Below the pieces are notes generated by a model. It was not told where the DNA came from. It made no database searches and saw nothing but the letters and a program-made list of their open reading frames with translations. The translations under genes and the position numbers were made by a program. A DNA stretch of 64,000 nucleotides from Rhizoctonia solani (Eukaryota > Basidiomycota > Agaricomycetes > Cantharellales > Ceratobasidiaceae), in contig NC_057375.1 in assembly GCF_016906535.1 (NCBI RefSeq), positions 558,001-622,000 of the forward strand, read 5' to 3'. Positions 10,455-22,963 of the stretch are shown here, in pieces; position 1 is the stretch's first letter; the number at the start of each line of letters is the position of its first letter.

Positions 10455-12639
10455 CTAAAAGTCCCACAATGTGCCTGTTTGAAGAGGTAAATCATGACTA
10501 CCCTTTGTGAGTAAATAGCCTACTCACCGAAAGCTGGTATCCCACGCATCTTGCAGCCTTGCATCATTTCTTGATTCCCTTGCCAATTTGACGTGATGAA
10601 AACGACTTTATCAACTAGGTCAGTTTGTATGCGATAGTTTTGTAAAGTTTCACATACCCTCAGCTTTCCATAAAGAAAATGTTTCAGCCAGCAATTCCAT
10701 AGTATTAGGACGCCCGAATTTCTTTGTATCCCACATAATCGCGCGATGCCCAACCCCACGTTCAATCAACCCCATAATAGTCGGACCGAGCGTTGCATTG
10801 GCATCCGAGCCTATTAAACCAAGTTATATGGGTGACCCCAGCCAAGTGGGAAATGATAGGTTTGTTCTTACCAATCCAAATCAAAAACCATTGGTCAGAC
10901 TGCAAGCATGTTGAGAGCGCAGCCCCAATTCCAGTACCAGTGCATATTCTGATTCCGCGTTTATACAATGTCGATGTATTTCCAACGCCTGCGAACTGTA
11001 GCAACAGTCAATACGCAGGTTTCGCTACTTGGTGTTTTGATTACCTTCACTTCTCGGGTCCACAAATGGGTTGGTCTATCGACAACTAACTGGCGAGTGA
11101 AATCACCTTGGACGCCGCAAATCATGTAATGGTAGTTTGAATAGGGGCTTGCGCTATAAGGTGAAAATAAGTTGATCGATTGATTTTGCATTCTCTGGTC
11201 ATAATACCTGATAATACCAAACGTGTGATACTCCCAGATCGCGGTACGAGAGATACGTCCCAATAGGCCTTGTTGCATTCCACGCTCGAATCGTATGATC
11301 GCGACTTTTTGTGATGGCTATGCAGATATATCACGTCATGAAGCGCACGTTTTAATGAAATATCCCGGTACTTACGATCTCGATATGGACCGGGACCTTG
11401 CGTGTATACGTCCAAGGTAATGCTACACTGAGTGAATCGTGAGCTTAGGGCACCAGAAATTAGCGAATAATCCTACGCCAAAGCCATGAAAATCGATAAC
11501 CAGAGCTCCTGGTGGTGAGCAAATGAATAACTGTAGATTCCCCAGACTCGTGAGTTGCGATATCCGTTGTCGATAATAATGTACACCCAGGTAACAGTCA
11601 CGGCTACGAGGGCAATTAGACTAAACAATTCAATGTAACTTAGTGAGACCTACACAACCACCCCAGGAACCTGTGATTGCGTTCGAAAATACTGAGAAGA
11701 GATTCAGCGAAAGTATCGTTATCCGAACATGGGAAACATACTTGTGATGTGTGTTTCTTATCCAAGGTGTCGCAGCGACCGCAGTAAATGCAACTGTAAC
11801 CAAAACAGTAGCTCCCATAGCTAGAACCGCTGGAGCAACTGCAGACCGGTTTTTAAACAGTTCCACTAAATTGTATATAAGCCACCCAATCGCGGAGACG
11901 GAACAACCGGAATGAATCCCCCCAAGATGTTGGAGTACGGATGAGCAGCACAACCGCCACCATAAGGGAGTCCACTGGATACCTTCAGTAAGCAGACGCG
12001 CTCCAGGATCTCATGAATGTTTAATTACCTTAGCGAAGAGTGCGTTGACCAATAAATACAAGAGTCGCCCAAATAGTTCATTTCGAACTACAACTCCGGC
12101 GAGAATGTTCCCGATTACGATTCCACCCGTATTGCTGTGGGCGTACGGAAATTTCCCGGCCCCAGCGGCAATCATGCCAGCCAGCTCGAGAGATACAATA
12201 AATACCCAGAACTTTCTACACTAAAGTCAGCTTTCAATTAATTACTGAGTAAGAAAAGCTATCGTACCTGTATGTATTGAACCATAGCTGAAACCGAATC
12301 CAGCTCCCAGCTGGCTTGAACGTATTTCGCTTGTGCTTTAGCTGATACGGTAGCTTGGGAGTATCATCGCGCCACTTTCCTTTCTCTTCGAAAGTATAGG
12401 CAGCTTGCTGGCCTTGGTGCTTGAGTAAATCGGAAACAATACCAAGATCAAGAGTATTCGACTTGGGTGAACCTCCTGAAGCAGGGGTTGTTACAACTAA
12501 AGTATCGTCTTTGCTGTCACTTTGTAGTTTCAATTATTAGCTCTAAGCCAACGTACAACAAACTGTATACTTACAAAGCGGGCTCGCCAAAGCCTGCTTC
12601 TATATTGCTGAGGTCGGGACTACTCGAGTTAGTACTCAT
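10455..12639 (-). CDS. TmpA/TmpB-family integral membrane flavoprotein-like protein (copy A)
   Basis: Multi-pass membrane protein with a C-terminal FAD/NAD(P)-binding, ferredoxin-reductase-like half, as in Aspergillus TmpA/TmpB, which act in redox-linked developmental signalling. Start ATG at 12639 (MSTNSSSPDLSNIEAGFGEP). A variable cytosolic N-terminus leads to WIRFQLWFNTYR, then hydrophobic segments including LQHLGGIHSGCSVSAIGWL, VLAMGATVLVTVAFTAVA and PWIRNTHH. The C-terminal half has GMQQGLLGRISRTAIWEYHT, CGVQGDFTRQLV, PTHLWTREVKFAGVGNTST, the glycine-rich GIRICTGTGIGAALSTC, VVFITSNWQGNQEMMQG and a terminal AFGTLWDF. The splices I checked keep frame, so it appears intact. It is a tandem paralogue of the gene at 13797-15995. 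Exact exon count and flavin binding are inferred. Confidence 0.85.
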
Positions 12640-13796
12640 AGTGATACTGAACAAGTTCGAATCGCCTGCGAATACCACCCTGCCGAAGGTTCAGAACTAG
12701 GAATCGGTGCGTCGCTTGAGAATCTACAAGCGGTCTATATAGACGTAGATAAGAGGGAGCATAGGAAATAGAACCGAAGTTCCGCCCAGTCGCTAATAGC
12801 CGTTGTGTTGATCCACCCCAAGTTGATAGTGATACGGAGCTAGAGACGTCAAATAGGGTGGGATAGGTCGTACCGCAGCGGCATTTCGGGGCAATTAACA
12901 GTGGTTGAATAGATTCATGCTCGGTTTATTACTGAAAGCCCATCAGTCCGGCAACAAGTAGACCCACGTCGGAACTGTCACGCACAACGAAGATATCTCG
13001 AAGGGCAGGTCCAGAGCCAGTTTGAACAAGAATGAAAGATAACAAGTGAGTTGATGAGGTCCAGTACTGCATTTTTTATATAGTTTATAATGAAAAAAGA
13101 CAAGGTAGCCAAGTCTGAATCACGTCTATGGATACCGATACATAGATCAGGCTGGCTGTGGCAGTGTGGCAGTACCCATGATTGGCCAAGTAAGGCTGAT
13201 GCATCCACGTGACTCAAGTCACCTCTATAGATCCACGTGATCGAGACAAAATCGGAGAACGACATCCGCGAGCAGGTGTCCATCTGTCACGATAGCCGGG
13301 TCGTTCATGACTATGACGCTTTTGTTCCGAGCAACTAGTCACAGGAAGTCTCCTAAACCAACAGAACACTTCTTATAAACGACTGTCATTATTTCCTTTA
13401 GCCCTACTGGTAAGGCGATTTTCATTAGTTCGTCTACACCATTCGGTAGACGCTGTTGTGGATACGTTAATTTGCGACCTTATATTAAAGACAGATAACT
13501 ATATAGCTAGATTGAATTCGTCGGCCTGGGTATCTGGATGTCTAGACCTTCTGAATCATGGTCGATTCGCTATTTAGTCTCAACATTTATTACTTAAGAT
13601 AGTATTTTGGTCACTCTGTTGGTTTGATTGAGGTAGAATTTCGATAGCTATGTGTAAATGATTGAACTAAAACTTGTGGAGATACATAGAATAAATGTCC
13701 ATATCGTGATTGGTAAACACAAACAAGCGATCTAAATACGAATTATTCGCTCTAAAATATAATATAAACTCTTAGCCCCAAAAACCCCAGCTTTTC
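12640..13796. other. intergenic between TmpA-like paralogues
   Basis: About 1.16 kb with no supported gene. A TATATAG-like box on the minus strand near 12735-12741 could serve copy A. The 13300-13790 part is AT-rich. Confidence 0.4.
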
Positions 13797-15995
13797 TTAG
13801 AAATCCCACAATGTACCTGTAGATCGGTCAGTATGGGGCCAGAATTCTCGATTGAGACCGCCTACCGAAAGCTGGGATCCCTCTTTGCATACATCCTTGC
13901 ATCATTTCCTGGTTTCCGTCCCAATTAGACGTGATCATTACGACTATACATGATCTCAGTCAGTAGCTGGTCCTTTTTATGAAGCTTTTTTACTACAGAC
14001 CCTCTGCGTTCCACTTGTAAAACTGCTCGGCCAAAAGCTCCATCGTCTTCGGCCGTCCAAGCTTTTTAGTATCCCAAAGAATGGCACGATCTCCAACTCC
14101 CCGTTCTATGAGTTCGGCAATAGTGGGCCCAAAGGTTTTGAGCACATCGGAACCTATTGATGTGGCTATTTAACAATTGTAGAAGCAGACACACTTAAGC
14201 GAATACATACCTATCCAGATAAGGAACCACTGATCAGACTGTAGGCAAGTAGACAACGCTGCACCAATTCCGGTTCCGGTACAAATTCTAATTCCGCGAC
14301 GGTAGAGAGTTGATGTGTTTCCAACCCCAGCAAACTTTATGACCGCTTCGGTAAGAATCAAAGGCATACTTGAAATCAAAGTGTTAGAAACATACCTTAA
14401 CCTCTCGTGTCCATATATGCGTAGGCATATCGTTGACTAGGCTACGCGTAAAGTCACCCTGCACACCACACACCATGTAATGGTGCTTAGCATCTTTGCC
14501 TTCACTAAAAACGAGACCGTCTTAGACACTCAATAGCCAAGCTTATTAATATATTCGTACCTAATTGTTCCAAACGCGTGATACTCGAGAACCGCGGTAC
14601 GTGAAATACGACCCAGGAGTCCTTGCTGCAACCCACGATCAAAACGAAGGACGGCAACCTTGGGGGAAGGCTGTCCGGGACCTAGTCAGTACCTATGAAC
14701 ATCCACTGTTTCAGGACTACTCACAATCTCAACGTGAATTGGAACTTTTCTTGTGTAGGTCCAAGGGAGAATAACTCTGTGTCAAGGTGAGAATCAGGTC
14801 AAACTATTAGGGATATAGTTCACTTACGCAATCGCCATGAATATTGAGAGCCATAGTTCCTGGTGGTGAGCAAAGGCGTAGCTATTGGCGGCGAAGCTAC
14901 TCCGCGAGTTGCGATATCCGTTCTCCAGAATAATATAAATCCAAGTAACAATCACGGCTGAAGAAGAACGATGTACTGGAGTTAGTGACGTACTTCTTCA
15001 AAATCACTATTATGTTATCTCACCTGCCCAACCAAAGAACCTATGATTACGTTCGAAGACACTATATTTGGAAGGGTCAATCTAAATGCTAAGGAAAGAA
15101 ATGATATATCGCACTTGTGGTGGGTATTGCGGACCCAAGGGACAGCACTGATGCACGTAAACACAATTACTACACACACAATGACACCCATCACGAGTAC
15201 CCCCACGGCAATATCTTTATGATCTCGGAACAGGTTGACAAGGTTGTATATCAGCCATCCAACGGCCGAGACTGAGCAGCCCGAGTGGATACCCCCAAGA
15301 TGCTGCAAAACCGAGGTGCATGCCAATCGGAACCAGAGCGGTGTCCACTGTGACTTGGTTCAGCCTAAGTTGTGGGAAAAAGAAAAACTGTTTACCTTAG
15401 CAAAGAACGTATTCACGATCAAGTACAAAAGTCGGCCAAATAATTCGTTGCGTACAACTACCCCGGCTAAAATGTTGCCAATGACAATACCTCCCGTATT
15501 CTCGTGTGCATAAGGGAAGTGGCCAAGTCCAGCAGTAATCATCCCAGCCAATTCAAACAAGATAATGAAGGTAAAGAATTTTCTAGTTAAACGCGACGAA
15601 TCAAATTAGCTTCATGGCCCAATTTATTTACTGTTGTGTCATACCTATATGTATTGAACCATAGTTGAAATCGAATCCAACGCGAAGCAGGCACAAATCG
15701 CGGTTTGGGTTTGGGCGCTGGGGCTGAAACGGCTGAAGGCTTTTCGTTGGTTGATTTTTCTATATCCTGGATCGACGGCTTATTGTCATTCTGAAGCATC
15801 ACTGCAACAGCAGACAAGTCAACAGGTTGTGATACATCACTCTCCGTCTTCAGAGGAGTAGGCGACACGGTAGTATCTAAGTGTATAACCCTAACAACGA
15901 CATAAATATAATTGACTAAACGATAAATAAATGCGTGTAACTTACTCGGAGCTTGAGCCGTCCTCGGCCAAGTTCAGCTGCTTGTTTGAGTTCAT
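13797..15995 (-). CDS. TmpA/TmpB-family integral membrane flavoprotein-like protein (copy B)
   Basis: Tandem paralogue of the gene at 10455-12639, same strand and layout. Start ATG at 15995 (MNSNKQLNLAEDGSSSE). The Ser/Pro/Lys-rich N-terminal tail (VSAPAPKPKPRFVPASRW) differs entirely from copy A, but the conserved core follows: WIRFQLWFNTYR, FPYAHENTGGIVIGNILAGV, RNELFGRLLYL, SVLQHLGGIHSGCSVSAVGW, PWVRNTHH, QGLLGRISRTA, CGVQGDFTRSLVNDMPTHIW, FAGVGNTSTLYRRGIRICTG, IGAALSTCLQSDQWFLIWIG, and a terminal FGTLWDF before the stop at 13797-13799. A TATAAATAG box lies about 120 bp upstream. Catalytic flavin use is known only for the family; no substrate can be read from the sequence. Confidence 0.85.
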
Positions 15996-16625
15996 ATGAA
16001 TATGTGAGAGGGATATGTACTGTGACAAGGTGTGCCGATCGGGAAAGATTAGTGAGACCGGGGAGATGTGCTGGGCTGCTAGGCTGCACTGAGATACATC
16101 TCTCTCACTGACTCTCCTATTTATACCACTTATGAAGTTTGGGACAATTCCTGTGCTGCGATTGTGCTACAAACCTCAATAATGGATTTTCCCCGGTTGA
16201 CCCTCAGGCTATAGCCAATCAGAAATCTTCTTCCGCAGTGCAGAAGGGCCTTGATAGTAGAACCACGCAATGGGGTACTCCGCCTCTTGCGGCTCAATTA
16301 ACTTCACGGCAAGCATCAGTCAAGAGGTTGTGTCATCATACGCGGTTAGGCTGACCACAAACCCGGGCTGGCGACATGACCTCAAGCTGGAGCGCCCTTA
16401 GCCTCGGCCATCTTTCATTCCGTCCGACATACGATATAACTCATGGATTCGGCTCCGGTGCATCATTCGGGGACATTGCACAGTATTCATGATTCACCTA
16501 TCGGATGCCGCATACCCCTGATATCTGGTCCCGTTCCTTTTTTTAAGTATCCCGGCGATAAGTTAGCTGATACACGCTATACTTTCCCAACCGAGCACAA
16601 AGCACAGGACCTGCGCTGATTGCAA
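15996..16625. other. promoter region, otherwise no gene
   Basis: Upstream region of TmpA-like copy B. I find no coding exon between it and the MITE that begins at 16628. Confidence 0.4.
16117..16125 (-). promoter_or_regulatory. TATA box of TmpA-like copy B
   Basis: TATAAATAG on the minus strand, 122 bp upstream of the ATG at 15995: a canonical TATA consensus at a plausible distance. Confidence 0.5.
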
Positions 16626-16627
16626 TA

Positions 16628-17354
16628 CAGTCGACGCCCTCTCCATGCTCTCCCTCCGGATGCTCGTGTTTCGGTTTCTAGCTGACAAACGGGTTCGCAA
16701 TTTCATGACTTTGCTTTCTAACTGTTTTTGTGCCACAGCCACTATCCCCATTAGGCACAATAACCGACAGCCTCTGGGTTCAGCGAAAAAAATTACACTT
16801 TCCTGTATTTAAGCAGAGCTCTTGTGAATACATGTCTCAATCTTGCCACCACAATTGCTTTGTCTCTTTAATTTTCTCTCTTTTTTGCGTCTTTTTTTAG
16901 ATATCACTAGTGAGTATATGCTTCGCAATCCAGTCGACATCAATGCATTGGGTGTTAATCAACTTCCGTAAAAGCCCAATCATGTCCGAAGAGAGCCCCA
17001 AGCGCCAGCGCCTCACATTCCAGCAGCAGATTTTGCCCCCGGAGGACCCCGAGCGTGAACTTCGCGATATGTTTGCTCAGGCTAGGCTTTAGTCGAATAA
17101 TTTGGTTTGCAAACTTTTGTGTCTGATCTCGTAACAATGTCGCTCCTTTAGTCCCTCCTTGCAATTAATACGCATATAGATTATGTGTCTTAAGCAATGC
17201 ATCTCTTTGTACCGTTTGCTCGTGTGCAGCCCCTCAGAAACAAGAAAGCAGCTGATTATTAATCTACTGATTAAGCAAAAAACACCCCCTTCTTTTCCTA
17301 GAAACGTGCATTTGAATTGGAGCCCATCAACGAGCATGGAGAGGGCGTCGACTG
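16628..17354. mobile_element. non-autonomous Tc1/mariner-type MITE with 23-bp TIRs
   Basis: Perfect 23-bp terminal inverted repeats at 16628-16650 and 17332-17354, starting CAGTCGACGCCCTCTCCATG. Each is flanked by the dinucleotide TA (16626-16627 and 17355-17356), giving a 25-bp perfect inverted match overall. CAGT-initiated TIRs with a TA target-site duplication are the hallmark of Tc1/mariner/pogo elements. The 727-bp body has no transposase frame and so is non-autonomous. It holds a pyrimidine-rich tract ending in AG (about 16865-16900) and a short frame at 16982-17092 (MSEESPKRQRLTFQQQ, 36 residues) that looks like the start of a host-type protein; this may be a captured 5' gene fragment. 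Confidence 0.78.
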
Positions 17355-17356
17355 TA

Positions 17357-18928
17357 CATCCATGACTCCTCGATATGCCGAACGGCTTGCTAAACCCTGA
17401 AACGATCGGTTCGAGATCATGCCGCGGGATGTGTAATGCCCTATCACACAGTCGAGGGACGCCAAGTGCCTATCTGGCCCCTTAGTTCGATAAGAAGACC
17501 GATGAATTGGCTCGGACAAGTCAATCATTTGATGGGCGTACTTGCTATCGCCCCGTCTTATTCATCTTCCCTTCAACGGAGCTTTGGGGCAGATCTCGAA
17601 TAACCTTTCGGCACGGCCACCGATACCATCCTTAAACGTACCGCTTCATCAGTAAACTGCTTTAAATAAAATTCCAACTAAAACTTGAGAGTGTTTGCGG
17701 ATTACAGTTATTTGGCATCAGCTATATTTAAACAGAATGCGTACAATTCCTACTGCGACGAGCTCTTACAAACTATCAGCACAGAGCTCTTATACTATAT
17801 TTATTCACATGACCATAGGATGGAATCCACATGGAAGCTTCAAGTCCGCCGTCCAATAGCCTTACCCACACATTATTGCAGAGGATTCGACCATGTCGCC
17901 TTCCGCTAACGCCATCACACCATATATAAAGAATTCCATCAATTTAGCCTATTAACAACAGAAACAGGTGTATATGCAACTGAGACGGACTTCTATGGAA
18001 GTTTTCCTCTCTTTATCCTGGACGGATAACCTACTTGGCCAGAACTAGGAACAACGTGGAATCGCAGTCAGAACGATATAGATTCAAGTGAGGGTTTAGC
18101 CCTTGATTGCATTTTCGTAGATTAAACTCCTTTGGAATGCTTGACTGCGGCGCATTCGCCCCTATAATAGATGAGTGCTTGATCTAGAGCGTAGTAATAC
18201 TTGATATTCCACAAAAACTTATGAATTTCATCATGACACGCCGGCTCTAACGGAGCGCCTGCAAGGCCATGGAATGATGCTGGGAGTATGGCTGACTGAG
18301 CTCAGATGAGTACTTAGTAAACAGTCATGACTCATGTTATCGATAGAAGTATAACCTAGCTGATTCTTGGTGTCCTAGTCCTGGGTAATAATCGAGTAGT
18401 AAATGGTATTTTCAGGCGTTTGGTATATTTGATGCAAGTACAGCGACCGTTTAGGGGGATAATGTTATTCTTGGATTTGATATACCCATCAAACTCTGAA
18501 AGCTAAGATAACAGAGTAGCTGCGCATGAGTGTTGTAACCTATGCTAAGCGATATGATGCACTAGAAGGCTGCTGCGTGCACTGCGAGGAAACGAAGGAC
18601 GTCGGTGTTCATATATTTATAGATTGTTGGAATCTTTCCCAGCATCCCTGATATACGATACTCGGCCTACCGAGAAAAAATGCAGTAGGGAGAGAGTCAA
18701 AACGCTACGTGAATATCAACCAAGGAGATTTCTCAGGGAGCTTATCCCCATACGTTTTGTTCCTGGAGCACTGAATCAATGGTGAAAGGAGGACAATAAA
18801 TATCTGGTCCCGTTGTGTCATCTGCTATTGAAATATATAACTATGGACTGTAAGAAGTCAACATCGGGAGCAATTATGCGCAAGCTAACACACTACTTGA
18901 CCCAGGTCCCACGCCATCATAAGCCAAA
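17357..18928. other. gene-free tract
   Basis: About 1.6 kb of AT-rich sequence with only short unrelated open frames; no RNA gene or recognisable transposon protein. Confidence 0.45.
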
Positions 18929-19466
18929 TCACACTCCTACGTATCCGAAGACTGGCTTGCCAGACCGAGAGCCGCGAATGCACCCTATACACTGCCATGC
19001 AAAATATAACAGAAACCCTACAAACACGAGGCCAACGGTTGCAATGATAATAGACACGGTCTCAGCCGAGGAACTATTTCCTGTGCTGGACACATTGGCG
19101 GGATTTGTCGAGTTGGCGGCCGTAATCTCCGCGCGTGGATGTATGATTTGAAATATAGGTGTAATTTGCTGAAAGAGTTTGTGAAGAGAATCGTTGGGGT
19201 ATTATTTTGTAACTCACATCCATTGTAAAGTAATCTCCGGATCTATGCTTTTCGCAATCTACTCTTGGGTTTGCTCCATTCCGTGGGCTAAGAAGAGGAA
19301 GACGGATAAGACAAGTTTACATTCGCCCCGTTTTATCTAAGTGTACGAACCAACTGGGGGTTTGGGCGTCGAGCGCGGGCACCTGAGCAGCTGCTAGATG
19401 CCCGCAGGCACATAAAAGACAGAAGAAAATCATAAAAAGAGTCTTTCTTGACCAGCTAGAAGACAT
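18929..19466 (-). CDS. small type I membrane protein (signal peptide, Ser/Thr/Asn stalk, one TM helix)
   Basis: I do not recognise the family. Three exons join in phase from ATG 19466 to TGA 18929, about 151 residues. The N-terminus is a classic signal peptide (KTLFMIFFCLLCACGHLAAA, then AQVPA). A short ectodomain follows (PRNGANPRVDCEKHRSGDYF), then a Ser/Thr/Asn-rich stalk with several N-glycosylation sequons (NSTNPANVSSTGNSSS). One transmembrane helix comes next (IIIATVGLVFVGFLLYF), with a short Cys/basic cytosolic tail (CIGCIRGSRSGK). The layout resembles fungal cell-surface sensors such as Mid2/WSC in miniature, but no such domain is seen. An in-frame ATG further upstream exists, but the signal peptide fixes the start I chose. 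It is isolated in gene-poor sequence. Confidence 0.6.
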
Positions 19467-21826
19467 TTTTAGGCCTATGACAGCAAGTGAATCGCGGACA
19501 GAAACTTGGTTCAATCCTGAAGTATGAATAGTCCGTGAGAAAATAAGCACCAAAGCACAAAGAATAAATTCCAGAAAATACAATGGCCTTATTCTAACAC
19601 GGCCTACAGAAGTCAGGAACAAACACCATTCACAGATACAACAACTGATGAATTGAGGCAGAGAGTTGCTAAGACAACGCTTAAGCGCTCGGCGCGGGAC
19701 ACTAATTTATGCAGCTGTAGCGCCCTTATCTCTACGGGGACCGACAACTCCGGAGTACTCACTGACTCGTAAAGGTAAGCGAGCACTCTGGAGCCTTTTT
19801 GCATGGTTTTTGGAAGCGCTCCGGAGTGTTTCGGGCCTGTTCGACCCAAACGAGCAGGTTCTAGAATCTGAACACTGGTACTCTGCAGCGTTTTGGAGAT
19901 CTCCCCAGGTTTAAAACTGGCAAGGGCCACGCCCAACGTGAACTGTCGGCGGTTTGATTGTTTCGAGGCTGTGATTCATTTGTTCAAATATAACCCATTT
20001 GTTGAAATGTCGTGCTTTTATCATAAACATGCTGTGGACGCCAAGAGTGCGAATTTTCTGGAGGCAAAAAGCCGCACTTTATACCCGGAGTGCCCGCAAA
20101 CCCTGACCGCTGTTCCCATGAGTTCACGTCCCAGCTTATCCTTATGTGCATTCGAACTCCGTGATCTGTGCTTTTGGATGCAGATGTGTGGCAGAATCTG
20201 AACCTCATACGGATTTCCTACATTTTGAGGGCTTACCATGAGTCTACACCTCGAGCAGAGGACTAAGATCCGAATGCCGAATACTTATGAGGCGGACCTC
20301 CTGTCCCCGAGGAAGCATCATTGTAGGGTCACCAGTGGAATTTTTTTTAACTACGCATATTGCACGCCATATCGGACATCTTTCTTGTTTTCTTGTGATC
20401 TACTCGCCACAGCGCTTTGACCCAATCGAAGAAATACTGGGTACCTCCCTTTCAATTTGCTCGTATGCGCTCGATTTTAGAAATTACACTCGTTCCCCCA
20501 CACAAAAATTACTTTTCTGGACTCCTAAACAAAACTTCCGCGCATATGCCTCAAAACTGAGTCCCATTCGTGTGGATGATATGAATGGGTTGCCCGACTC
20601 GGAGTTCGGGCATCTCATGATCTAGCCTGTTCCAAAAACGCCCACGCGGGGAATGGGTGACCGGGTTTGTCATCCTTCCCCCCTCCCCAGCTGTATCTCG
20701 TTACCCCCGGTGCCGATACGGAGTTTGTGAGTCGTACAAAGGATTCGATTGGCACGTACTTATCGCATTCTTAGCCGCCTAACCCTATTCCTTTGGTCCT
20801 GTCACACCCGGAGAATGTTGTCCCGAGGGAGTCAGCCACAAACTGCCTTGCAGGCATATGGAACGGGGATCTAGACGCTCAGACCTAGGCTGGGTACGTT
20901 GACCATGGAAAATCCAAAACAACGCAAACCCCCGCTACTTTGCTAAATTAGTACCGCAATTCCGCTTGAGCAATACCATGGAGAAGGCTGCCGCCATGCA
21001 TCAATGGGGATGTCATGAATATGTAATACATTTATATTATGGGCACTGCAACCCGAGGCATGGACCAAGTGAACACAATTATCGGCAGCCAAGTAGCCAG
21101 GAAAAGACGGGGCCGTGTCGGAGCCGAGATCAAATTCTTTTTAGAGGAGAATAAAAGACTAAAGTAAGGGTGGGGAACTAGGTATGTTGGATGTTCTAGA
21201 GAGTATTCGATGACCTGAATTAAGAGGGTAATCAATTCTGTTGAGCTAACGTAATTCATACATGCTTCTTACTACCAAAATATAACGAGATGTCCCAACT
21301 CACTTTACTCAAAAACACGTTACCAGAAAAGCGCGTTCCGACATGTCTTCCCGAGATGGAGAAAGAAGGGATCGGCGGGGTCGATGACGCCTGGGATGAT
21401 CATCGTATTTCCAATTGGAAAGTAAAATAGAGGAATCAGAAGCATAAGTATCATAATACTAATTTCATCGCATCAATAAGTGACAAGGCCAAAATCACAT
21501 ACTGTACATAGATAGAATAAGTATTCGGAGTCGGGTGTTTCGCCATCCGGTCAAGTACTCTAGCCGTTTTGTTTGGGATGGCATATTTCCAATTGATGGG
21601 TTGTTCTGCTTAGCCTAAAGCGCATTGAGATGGGGGCGGGCGCCATTGAAAGCTCCTACTTGAGATTCTGCCGTGAAATTGAAAGCCATCATAGAGGTAT
21701 AAAAATGAATTTCGGCAACTATCAGGTGTACACCAAAACAAAGACAGAATGTACGGCCATGAAGTTTGAGCAAACTGAAGTATACAAATTCCAGAGCGAA
21801 TAGCTATCGACCCATATTAAAATTCT
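19467..21826. other. gene-free tract
   Basis: About 2.4 kb holding several open frames of 70-110 codons on both strands. None has family motifs or consistent splice partners; it may be decayed coding or repeat sequence. Confidence 0.4.
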
Positions 21827-22874
21827 TTAGAACGCGCAGCTAAAAAAAAAGGCGTCAGTAAAGCTATTACAGAGCTCACGCTGACATACTTAGTGTTCTT
21901 GGTGTTCTTGGTAAGTGTCTTGGGCTCCTTCCCGCTATTGTTACCCTCGAAAGTGTCGCAGACCGACTTCAGACTGCTATAGGAGTTGGAGCCGGTATTG
22001 ATAGTAGCAACATCCCCGTAGTTCGAGTTTACGCCAGCAAGTAGTTTTCCGTTCTTCGCGGTAATATTGCTGATGGATACGGTGCGCTTGTATTGGCTGA
22101 TAGAGTTTGTTAGTACGACAAATATTACAAACTAAACAAACATACGTCTTGCAGTTCCCGCATGAGCGATAGAGCTTTCCGAAGTCCTGAACACAGTAGG
22201 AGTCAATTTTGACATGTCCTATTCAAGGCATCCACAAAAGTGAGTATCGTGACATACATTTCAGAATAAACTTAACCTACCACCGCCGTTATGTTGGACT
22301 ACTTTGTCATCAGCGCTCTTGGCACCACCACCAATGATGTTGGAAGTGCCTGAGCTTTGTTTGATGGTGATTGCATCTTCACATACATCTTCGAACCAGA
22401 CGTTGCGGATAGTACACGGGCCGAGGCAGTGTATACCTTCAGCCTGATCAGCACCAATAACCACGTTTCTGCGGGAGCCACCCAATCAGTTGTTGGATAC
22501 GAAAGCAAGCTAGGGAAGACGCGTACTGAATAGTAGCTCCCGACTCAAGGATAAATACGGCATCCTTGTCTCCACCTTCCTTTTGGCCAGTACAAGCACC
22601 CTTGCCACGGTCGTAGCGGACATTTCCACCTATATGCGCAGTTAGCTTTGCATTCGTCTCAAACTGGAAACTTAATTATTATACCATCAAAGGTACCAGT
22701 GATAGTCTTGGCGGCACTCAAGCTTGAGGTCTTGGGAGGAGATGGGAATGTGCAGCTGGCAGCGCGTTTGATGTAATTGCCCTCAGCATCAGCAACTGGG
22801 GAGGGCACGGCAACAGCTCCCTGAGCGAGAAAACCAGCAAGGGCAGCAATAGCAGTGAGCGCGATGGAGACCAT
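21827..22874 (-). CDS. secreted pectate lyase, polysaccharide lyase family 3
   Basis: Extracellular enzyme cleaving polygalacturonate by beta-elimination in plant cell walls. Start ATG 22874 with signal peptide [20 protein letters not shown], then a Lys-Arg processing-like site (NYIKRA). The PL3 beta-helix core is clear: [111 protein letters not shown], and a terminal SVCDTFEGN segment. Several short introns interrupt it, and the last exon contributes only a few codons before the stop at 21827-21829. Total about 245 residues, typical of PL3. It sits alone in gene-poor DNA, as is common for secreted plant-interaction genes. Confidence 0.92.
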
Positions 22875-22954
22875 TTTTTGAACAAGAGTGAGTGCTTTGG
22901 CTGATAGAGCGAAATCCAGTCGAATGATGGGGATAAGTTGGCTATTTGGTCACA

Positions 22955-22963
22955 GTTTTATAG
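22955..22963 (-). promoter_or_regulatory. TATA box of pectate lyase gene
   Basis: CTATAAAAC on the minus strand, 81 bp upstream of the pectate lyase ATG at 22874; good consensus and spacing. Confidence 0.5.
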
